A stretch of DNA of 37,224 nt, from contig JAFTOT010000084.1 in the NCBI GenBank assembly GCA_017463665.1, forward strand, positions 1 through 37,224, given 5' to 3'. Positions 32,517-37,224 of the stretch are shown here, in pieces (positions within the stretch are counted from its first letter, which is position 1; every line of letters begins with the position of its first letter). A program made the translations under genes and the position numbers. This DNA is from Clostridia bacterium. GTDB taxonomy: Bacteria; Bacillota; Clostridia; Oscillospirales; CAG-272. The notes under the pieces were generated by a model, which saw nothing but the letters and a program-made list of their open reading frames with translations, made no database searches and had not been told where the DNA came from.

Positions 32517-32544
32517 TGCGACACCCTCTCATATTTTTGATACA

Positions 32545-32597
32545 CGAACGTTTGTTGGTATATTCCCCATTATAATCCTCTATACTGATTTTGTCAA
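32545..32597 (-). promoter_or_regulatory. consensus promoter with LexA-box-like operator
   Basis: On the minus strand, TTGACA (plus 32592-32597) and TATAAT (plus 32569-32574) are both exact consensus with 17-nt spacing. Downstream of the -10, CCAACAAACGTTCG (plus 32545-32558) matches the Bacillus-type SOS box CGAACRNRYGTTYG at all but the second base. The box would overlap the start of the transcript of the zinc-ribbon gene, a good place for repression. Confidence 0.7.
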
Positions 32598-32618
32598 GAA
32601 CGATTGTAGGTGATGAGG

Positions 32619-32843
32619 ATGCAAAATATTTTAGCAAGCCGCTTAAAAGAATGCAGAAAAGAGAAAGGGCTCACGCAGTGTCAGGTTGCAATTTATTGCG
32701 ACATTACCGAAAAAGCCTATCAAAATTACGAACTGATGACACGCGAACCGAAGCTGGAGATCCTGGTTCGGATCGCAGATTTTTTCGATGTCTCCCTCGA
32801 TTACCTCACCGGCAGAACAGACGAAAAGCATGTTTCCAAATAA
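32619..32843 (+). CDS. XRE-family HTH regulator
   Basis: A 74-residue single-domain Cro/C1-type repressor: LASRLKECRKEKGLTQCQVA, IYCDITEKAYQNYELMTREP and LVRIADFFDVSLDYLTGRTD make up the five-helix HTH domain. I chose ATG 32619, with AGGTG 6 nt upstream; GTG 32610 and ATG 32613 are alternatives. It is divergent from the zinc-ribbon gene, sharing a 102-nt region, so it may regulate it. A terminator follows 10 nt after the stop. No partner toxin is visible beside it. Confidence 0.93.
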   Translation: MQNILASRLKECRKEKGLTQCQVAIYCDITEKAYQNYELMTREPKLEILVRIADFFDVSLDYLTGRTDEKHVSK

Positions 32844-32852
32844 TATCCACAT

Positions 32853-32892
32853 AAAAACATCCGCAAAGTTTTTTCCCTGCGGATGTTTTTTA
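32853..32892 (+). terminator. intrinsic terminator of XRE gene
   Basis: Stem ACATCCGCA (32857-32865) pairs with TGCGGATGT (32878-32886), preceded by A5 and followed by T5. Good intrinsic terminator. Confidence 0.92.
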
Positions 32893-32909
32893 ATTTATAG
32901 AGTAGTATG

Positions 32910-33043
32910 TTGTAACATCTAAAAGTTTACAAAGTGAATCCGCGAGATCCGATGGCTTCGCCATCGCCCTACGGGTTTCGACTTCGCTGCGCTCCGCCGG
33001 GGATGACGCGCGGAGGAAGCATATAAAGTTTTAGTTGTTACAA
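32910..33043. mobile_element. MITE-like element D, copy 2
   Basis: Ends TTGTAACATCTAAAAG (32910) and, inverted, TTGTAACAACTAAAAC (right end 33043) give a terminal inverted repeat with few mismatches. The interior matches copy 1 at 12781 over about 48 nt and again over GCCGGGGATGACGCGCGGAG, while the stretch between differs. 134 bp, no ORF. A right-hand GTAGGGG element follows after 1 nt. Confidence 0.82.
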
Positions 33044-33044
33044 A

Positions 33045-33119
33045 GTAGGGGAGGCGTTCGCCCGCCGTAGCAACATCGCACGGCGGCGGAAACGGACAGT
33101 CGAGGACGCCTGTCCCTAC
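33045..33119. repeat. GTAGGGG element G5
   Basis: Left GTAGGGGAGGCG and right CGCCTGTCCCTAC ends, inverted with one gap and few mismatches. The interior contains, on the minus strand, GTGCGATGTTGCTACGGCGGG, shared in diverged form with G6. It directly abuts MITE copy 2, as G2 abuts copy 1. Confidence 0.75.
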
Positions 33120-33166
33120 GATTTGTGCGTACCCGTAACGATGCGCGTTATGGCACTTGCCCCACC

Positions 33167-33240
33167 GTAGGGGAGGGGTCTCCCCTCCCGAAAGCTCCGG
33201 TGCGATGTTGTTACGGCGGGAGGCGAAACGCCTCCCCTAC
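33167..33240. repeat. GTAGGGG element G6
   Basis: Ends GTAGGGGAGG and CCTCCCCTAC are perfect inverted repeats. Inside are GGGAGGGGTCTCCCCTCCC, a hairpin, and GGTGCGATGTTGTTACGGCG, the family interior. Length 74 bp. Another CCCCTAC end fragment follows at about 33251-33258. Confidence 0.82.
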
Positions 33241-33320
33241 AATGTTGCCGTCCCCTACCGTGGTTGTGTGGTCGTGTCAATAACGCATAAACGATCCTCT
33301 CTCTTTTCACCCAAAAGCAA

Positions 33321-33399
33321 AAGCACCAAGCTCATTTTGATATGCACCCCAAAAGTTAGACACTTTTGGAGGTGCATATCATTTTTGAACTTGGTGCTT
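33321..33399 (-). terminator. large inverted repeat after aminotransferase gene, IS3-like end inside
   Basis: AAGCACCAAG (33321-33330) pairs with CTTGGTGCTT (33390-33399), and inside GATATGCACC plus CAAAAGT pair with ACTTTTG plus GGTGCATATC with one bulge and loop TAGAC. On the minus strand the stem is followed by TTTTGCTTTTGGG, so it can serve as terminator for the gene ending at 33414. The core TGTCTAACTTTTGGGG resembles ends of IS3-family elements. Confidence 0.7.
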
Positions 33400-33413
33400 C
33401 TTTTCGCTTATTT

Positions 33414-34697
33414 TCAGTTTTCGCCTTCGAGGAGCTTTTCGAGGGAAGCGAGGCGGACGCAGGTGGAGAGTGCCTGGATGCAGACTTCGAGCTCGTGGAG
33501 AGCCGAGAAGGTGGGGGCAAGGCGCAGATTTGCGTCGCGGGGATCCTTACCGTAGGGGTAGGTTGCGCCCGCGCCGGTGAGCACGCCGCCTGCCTCTTTC
33601 ATCAGGTTCCAAACGCGCTTTGCGCAGCCGTCCATGACGGTGAGGCTGATGAAATAGCCGCCGTTGGGGCGCGTCCAGCTTGCGATGCCGAGACCGCCGA
33701 GCTCTGCTTCGAGCGTTTCAAATACGAGGTCGAACTTGGGGCGAATGATCTCCGCATGGCGCTCCATGTGGTGACGGACATTTTCCGCGTCACCGAGGAA
33801 ACGTACCTGACGGAGCTGGTTGATCTTATCCGAGCCGATGGTCTGCACATTGACGAGCTTCTTCGCCTGTGCCATGTTGTTGTCGCTGAGTGCCATTACG
33901 GCGATACCCGCGCCGGGGAAAGTGATCTTGGAGGTCGATGCAAAATACATCACGCGATCCTCGGTGCCGTAGCGCTTTGCAAGCTCAAAGATATCGGCGA
34001 GCTTTTCCTCGGTGTAGAGATCGTGAATGAAATATGCGTTATCCCAGATGATGCGGAAGTCGGGCGCTGCGCACTCCATCTTCGCAAGGCGGCGAACCGA
34101 CTCGCGCGAATAGGTGTAACCCGTGGGATTGGAGTACTTGGGCACGCAGATCAGACCGTGCACCTCGGGATCCTTCGCCAGTTCCTCGATCTTGTCCATA
34201 TCGGGCTGACCGTTGTCGAGGTATTCCACCGTGATCATCTCGATGCCGAGGTTTTCGAGCATGGAGAAGTGGCGGTCATAGCCGGGAGCGGGGCAGATGA
34301 ACTTGACCTTGTCATACTTGCACCACGGAACATTCACGCCGGGAGCACCGTGCAGCATGAGGCGCGTGAGCGCATCATAGATCATGTTCAGGCTGGAGTT
34401 GCCGCCCACGAAAATGTTCTTCGCGGGGATTTCGAGCAGATCCGAGAAGAGCTTCTTTGCTTCGGGGATACCGTCAAGCATGCCGTAGTTACGGTAATCG
34501 ACGCCGCCCTCACCGATATAGTCGCGCTCGCCCGTGAGGACATTGAACATATCGTTGGAAAGGTCAAGCTGCTCGCCGATCGGCTTGCCGCGCGAAAGAT
34601 CGAGCGAAAGCTTCAGCTTGCAGAGACAGTCAAATTCGATTTGCGCGCGCTTGAATTGCTCGCGCTTTTCTTCAAGAGAAAGTTCAGAGTATTTCAT
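33414..34697 (-). CDS. PLP-dependent aminotransferase, AspT (MocR-like class I) family
   Basis: A 427-residue fold-type I aminotransferase. PLP-binding Lys257 in FASTSKITFPGAG, WDNAYFIHDL (D219, Y222), VPKYSNPTGYTYS (Asn190) and an N-terminal DLSRGKP with YRNYGMLDG. The pattern is that of the aspartate aminotransferase Ic/AspT group seen in actinobacteria and Clostridia, which makes aspartate from oxaloacetate and glutamate; substrate is inferred. ATG 34697 has AAGGAGC 6 nt upstream; the in-frame extension to 34844 overlaps hairpin array C and is rejected. It follows asnS, an aspartate-family link. Confidence 0.88.
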   Translation of the reverse strand: MKYSELSLEEKREQFKRAQIEFDCLCKLKLSLDLSRGKPIGEQLDLSNDMFNVLTGERDYIGEGGVDYRNYGMLDGIPEAKKLFSDLLEIPAKNIFVGGNSSLNMIYDALTRLMLHGAPGVNVPWCKYDKVKFICPAPGYDRHFSMLENLGIEMITVEYLDNGQPDMDKIEELAKDPEVHGLICVPKYSNPTGYTYSRESVRRLAKMECAAPDFRIIWDNAYFIHDLYTEEKLADIFELAKRYGTEDRVMYFASTSKITFPGAGIAVMALSDNNMAQAKKLVNVQTIGSDKINQLRQVRFLGDAENVRHHMERHAEIIRPKFDLVFETLEAELGGLGIASWTRPNGGYFISLTVMDGCAKRVWNLMKEAGGVLTGAGATYPYGKDPRDANLRLAPTFSALHELEVCIQALSTCVRLASLEKLLEGEN

Positions 34698-34717
34698 TTT
34701 TGCTCCTTGTAAGGCAA

Positions 34718-34863
34718 GTCGCTTTGCGACATTGCAGTGAAATATTTTGCGAAACGCAAAATGTGAAATATTGCACTTCGTGCAATATGAAATGCACACT
34801 TCGCGTGCGTGAAATTTGCCGCAAGCGGCAAGTTTAGGAAACAAAATCGCTTTGCGATTTTGT
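34718..34863. repeat. micro-hairpin array C (RTGAAAT spacers)
   Basis: Plus strand: GTCGC loop TTT (34718-34730), ATTTTGCG loop AAA (34744-34762), spacer GTGAAAT, ATTGCAC loop TTC (34770-34786), spacer ATGAAAT, GCAC-based unit (34794-34808), spacer GTGAAAT, TTGCCGC centre AA (34816-34831), GTTT loop AGG (34832-34842) and ACAAAATCGC loop TTT (34841-34863). It begins 5 nt after the asnS stop and ends 20 nt before the aminotransferase ATG. Same design as arrays A and B but different spacer and stems. Confidence 0.85.
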
Positions 34864-34868
34864 AATCT

Positions 34869-36263
34869 TTAGAATTCAGCCGAGCCGGTGGTTCTCGGGA
34901 AGGCTTCTACATCGCGGATGTTGGAAACGCCGGTGATGTACATAACGAGGCGTTCAAAGCCGAGACCGAAGCCCGCATGCTTGGTACCGCCGAAGCGGCG
35001 CAGCTCCAGATACCACTTGTAGTCCTCTTCCTTCAGACCGCAGCGATCCATAGCGGCAAGCAGGTAGTCCCTGCGCTCCTCACGCTGGGAACCGCCGATC
35101 AGCTCACCGACGCCGGGAACCAGCATATCCATAGCGGCAACGGTCTTGTCGTCGTCGTTGAGGCGCATGTAGAACGCCTTGATCTCCTTGGGATAGTCGG
35201 TGACGAATACGGGCTTGCCGAAGATCTTTTCGGTGAGGTAACGCTCGTGCTCGGTCTGCATGTCGATGCCCCAGGATACGGGGTATTCAAACTTGTTGCC
35301 GCTCTCCTCGAGCAGTTTGATCGCCTCGGTGTAGGTCACTCTTGCAAAATCATTGTTCACAAGGTTGTTGAGACGCTCCAGCAGCGTGGTATCCACGCGC
35401 TGGTTGAAGAACTCGAGCTCCTGCGAGCAGGTCGCCATCACGTGGCGAACGATATACTTGATCATATCCTCGGCGATGTTCATATCATCTGCGAGGTCGG
35501 CAAATGCCATCTCGGGCTCCATCATCCAGAACTCAGCCGCGTGGCGCTGCGTGTTGGAGCGCTCTGCGCGGAAAGTGGGACCGAAGGTATAGATATTGCC
35601 GAACGCCATGGCGAAGCTCTCGCCGTTGAGCTGACCGGAAACGGTCAGGCTCGTCTTCTTGCCGAAGAAGTCCTGCGTGTAATCGACCTTGCCGTCCTCG
35701 GTCATGGGCAGGTTATCGGGATCGAGCGTGGTCACGCGGAACATTTCGCCCGCGCCCTCTGCATCGGAAGTGGTGATGATGGGGGTGTTGACGTACACAA
35801 AGCCGCGCTCGTTAAAAAACTTGTGAATAGCAAACGCGCACTCGCTGCGTACGCGGAACACTGCGTTGTACAGGTTTGCGCGGGGACGCAGATGCGCGAT
35901 GGTGCGCAAGAACTCGGGCGAATGTCTCTTCTTCTGGAGCGGATAATCGGGCGTGGAAGTACCCTCGACCTCGATCGTCTCCGCTTTCAGCTCGAAAGGC
36001 TGCTTTGCCTCGGGGGTAAGAACAAGCGTACCCGTAACAACAAATGCCGCGCCGATATTCTGCTTTGCGATCTCGTTGTAATTGTCGATCTTATCAGCCT
36101 CGAAAACGACCTGCAAATTGCCGAAAGCGCTGCCGTCGTTCAGTTCTATAAAGCCAAATGCGTTGCTGGCGCGAATCGAACGTGCCCAGCCGCATACGGT
36201 GATCTGCTTGTCGGCAAAGTCGCTCGCCGACAGATAAATGCTTTTAATAGATACTCGCTGCAT
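34869..36263 (-). CDS. asnS: asparagine--tRNA ligase
   Basis: A 464-residue class IIb synthetase. An N-terminal OB-fold anticodon domain ([20 protein letters not shown]) is followed by motif 1 region ([20 protein letters not shown]), motif 2 ([20 protein letters not shown]) and motif 3 ([20 protein letters not shown]). The ending [16 protein letters not shown] is typical of AsnRS rather than AspRS. It charges tRNA-Asn with asparagine. ATG 36263 has AGAGGT 7 nt upstream. Its promoter lies at 36300-36328. It is followed by hairpin array C and the AspT-type aminotransferase. Confidence 0.97.
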   Translation of the reverse strand: MQRVSIKSIYLSASDFADKQITVCGWARSIRASNAFGFIELNDGSAFGNLQVVFEADKIDNYNEIAKQNIGAAFVVTGTLVLTPEAKQPFELKAETIEVEGTSTPDYPLQKKRHSPEFLRTIAHLRPRANLYNAVFRVRSECAFAIHKFFNERGFVYVNTPIITTSDAEGAGEMFRVTTLDPDNLPMTEDGKVDYTQDFFGKKTSLTVSGQLNGESFAMAFGNIYTFGPTFRAERSNTQRHAAEFWMMEPEMAFADLADDMNIAEDMIKYIVRHVMATCSQELEFFNQRVDTTLLERLNNLVNNDFARVTYTEAIKLLEESGNKFEYPVSWGIDMQTEHERYLTEKIFGKPVFVTDYPKEIKAFYMRLNDDDKTVAAMDMLVPGVGELIGGSQREERRDYLLAAMDRCGLKEEDYKWYLELRRFGGTKHAGFGLGFERLVMYITGVSNIRDVEAFPRTTGSAEF

Positions 36264-36299
36264 AATTATGACCTCTTTTAATGAAATTACTATTCTTTT

Positions 36300-36328
36300 A
36301 TTATATACTGTCAAAACCAGAAATGCAA
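36300..36328 (-). promoter_or_regulatory. promoter of asnS
   Basis: On the minus strand TTGCAT (plus 36323-36328) and exact TATAAT (plus 36300-36305) are 17 nt apart, 37 nt upstream of the asnS start and just past the nth stop. Confidence 0.7.
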
Positions 36329-36329
36329 A

Positions 36330-36974
36330 CTATTTTTTGTTTTTTGTATGTTTGCAAAAAGAATTCAGCGGACATTCGCCGCATTTTGGTGCTCTTGCCG
36401 TGCAAATGTCCCGTCCGAACAGCACAAGGCGATGGCAAAAGTCGGATTGAATGGGTTTTTCGATGCACGCATCGAGAATTCTTTCGATCTTCTGCGGGTT
36501 CTTTTCGCTCTCGGGGTAAAAGCCGAGTCTGCCGCAGATGCGGATGCAGTGCGTGTCGGTGACGATGTTCGGCTGCCCGAACACATCGCCGAGCATGAGG
36601 TTTGCGATCTTGCGTCCCACGCCGGGGAGTGCCAACAGCTCGTCCATGGTGCGGGGCACCTCGCCGCCGTAGTCGCGCACAAGGATCGTCGCCGTCTCCT
36701 TGATGCTCTTTGCCTTGGTCTTGTACAGCCCGCAGGGGTGCACTGCCGCTTCGAGCTGCGAAAGGTCGGCTTCCGCGACCGCTTTGAGCGTGGGGAATTT
36801 TGCGAACAGCTCTTTCGAGACAATATTCACGCGCGCATCGGTGCACTGCGCGCTCAGCCGCGCCATGATCAGCAGCTTCCACGCCTCGCCCTCATATTCA
36901 AGCGAGCACACAGCATCCGGATACAGCGCCTCCAGCGCGTCCGCGCTCCGCTTGCCAAGTTCCTTTTTGGTCAT
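36330..36974 (-). CDS. nth: endonuclease III
   Basis: A 214-residue base-excision repair glycosylase/AP lyase. The helix-hairpin-helix LPGVGRKIANLMLGD carries catalytic Lys122, and Asp140 is in VTDTHCIRI. The 4Fe-4S motif C-x6-C-x2-C-x5-C is intact (C191, C198, C201, C207). It removes oxidised pyrimidines. ATG 36974 has AAAGGAG 8 nt upstream; the open frame to 37217 runs through an inverted-repeat element and is not coding. Full length for the family. Confidence 0.97.
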   Translation of the reverse strand: MTKKELGKRSADALEALYPDAVCSLEYEGEAWKLLIMARLSAQCTDARVNIVSKELFAKFPTLKAVAEADLSQLEAAVHPCGLYKTKAKSIKETATILVRDYGGEVPRTMDELLALPGVGRKIANLMLGDVFGQPNIVTDTHCIRICGRLGFYPESEKNPQKIERILDACIEKPIQSDFCHRLVLFGRDICTARAPKCGECPLNSFCKHTKNKK

Positions 36975-36995
36975 GGCGGTCTCCTTTCTTATCAA

Positions 36996-37187
36996 GCCTT
37001 CCCCTCGAGGGGAAGGTGCCGATGCAATCGGCGGATGAGGTGTAGGATGCGACGTAGTTCGCATCCGTCTCTGTAGAAAAGTTACTTTAATTAAGTACGG
37101 GGAAACGCCGCTGCGGCGGCTACACCTCATCAGCGGTTTACCGCAATGCGACCGCAGGTCGCTATGCTTCCACCTCGAGGGGAAGCC
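36996..37187. mobile_element. ~190-bp inverted-repeat element upstream of nth
   Basis: The left end (CCTTCCCCTCGAGGGGAAGG, then GCGGATGAGGTGTAG) and the right end (CTACACCTCATCAGCGG, then CTTCCACCTCGAGGGGAAG) are inverted copies. Each tip is itself a CCCCTCGAGGGG-type hairpin. The centre (37045-37119) has a GATGCGA/TTCGCATC hairpin and CGCCGC/GCGGCG; no ORF. Its left end lies 21 nt upstream of the nth ATG, so any nth promoter is within or beyond it. Confidence 0.8.
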
Positions 37188-37224
37188 AAAAAGATACTGT
37201 TGCTTGCAAATTGCCACAGGCTTG

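Noticed and set aside
32259-32843. Toxin-antitoxin pair
   Set aside because: The genes are divergent, the zinc-ribbon protein has no toxin motif, and the XRE protein has no antitoxin-type C-terminal region.
33366-34712. 448-codon open frame on the plus strand
   Set aside because: Antisense to the aminotransferase, which has its PLP lysine and family motifs.
34698-34844. Extended N-terminus of the aminotransferase
   Set aside because: It would translate hairpin array C; ATG 34697 has AAGGAGC.
36975-37217. Extended N-terminus of endonuclease III
   Set aside because: The frame runs through an inverted-repeat element; ATG 36974 has a good ribosome site and matches the family start.

Overview
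The window looks like a GC-rich, spore-forming member of the Clostridia, probably from the Oscillospirales or a neighbouring gut order. Supporting this are the sporulation genes yabP, yabQ and a SpoVB/YabM flippase, the Firmicutes c-di-AMP pair cdaA-cdaR, a WalRK-YycHI cassette, AGGAGG-type ribosome binding sites with frequent GTG/TTG starts, and protein sequences typical of the group. Placement below class level is inference.

Layout. (1) Positions 1-16764 are read almost entirely on the minus strand. Leftwards from 16764: cdaA, cdaR and a FAD dehydrogenase (overlapping genes, ending at a hairpin at 13010); then, after a repeat-filled gap, recJ, relA/spoT, dtd, hemZ, a uridine-kinase-like enzyme, a SpoVB-like flippase, mazG, hup, rqcP, yabP, yabQ, divIC and a cut-off anchored protein. 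The part from the flippase to divIC matches the conserved Firmicutes yabM-yabN-yabO-yabP-yabQ-divIC neighbourhood. (2) From 16991 to 31996 everything is on the plus strand: an alpha/beta hydrolase, an embedded KilA-N gene, a membrane-anchored MurF-like ligase, ddl, a lipoprotein, an RluA-type pseudouridine synthase, a DUF3810 metalloprotease, a secreted NodB-like protein, then walR-walK-yycH-yycI-murA. (3) Positions 32155-33400 form a low-GC islet with a small zinc-ribbon membrane protein and a divergent XRE regulator, surrounded by short inverted-repeat elements. (4) Positions 33414-36974 on the minus strand hold nth, asnS and an AspT-type aminotransferase.

The genes are mostly housekeeping: envelope building and its regulation (murF, ddl, murA, walRK/yycHI, cdaA/cdaR, flippase), stringent response and translation quality (relA, dtd, rqcP, asnS, rluA), repair (recJ, nth, hup) and sporulation/division.

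The most unusual content is non-coding. Two intercistronic elements (1622-1812 and 7662-7844) are strings of tiny hairpins separated by an exact 7-nt spacer. The spacer reads ATGATTT on one side of a conserved 14-nt centre and its complement AAATCAT on the other. The two copies are colinear but inverted, and several stems differ by paired changes that keep pairing. Looser arrays follow asnS, walR and murA; all five start within 8 nt of a stop codon. There are also two copies of a ~135-bp MITE-like element (12781, 32910), a GTAGGGG-bounded hairpin family (at least six members), a ~190-bp inverted-repeat element at 36996, and a perfect 38-bp palindrome inside the KilA-N gene.

Longer gene-free stretches: 12678-13050 (MITE, GTAGGGG element, terminator), 22329-22642 (terminator, GTAGGGG hairpin, promoter), 32844-33413 (terminator, MITE, two GTAGGGG elements, IS-like hairpin) and 36975-37224 (inverted-repeat element; nothing recognised in the last 37 bases). 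I saw no rRNA, tRNA, CRISPR array or intact transposase gene.
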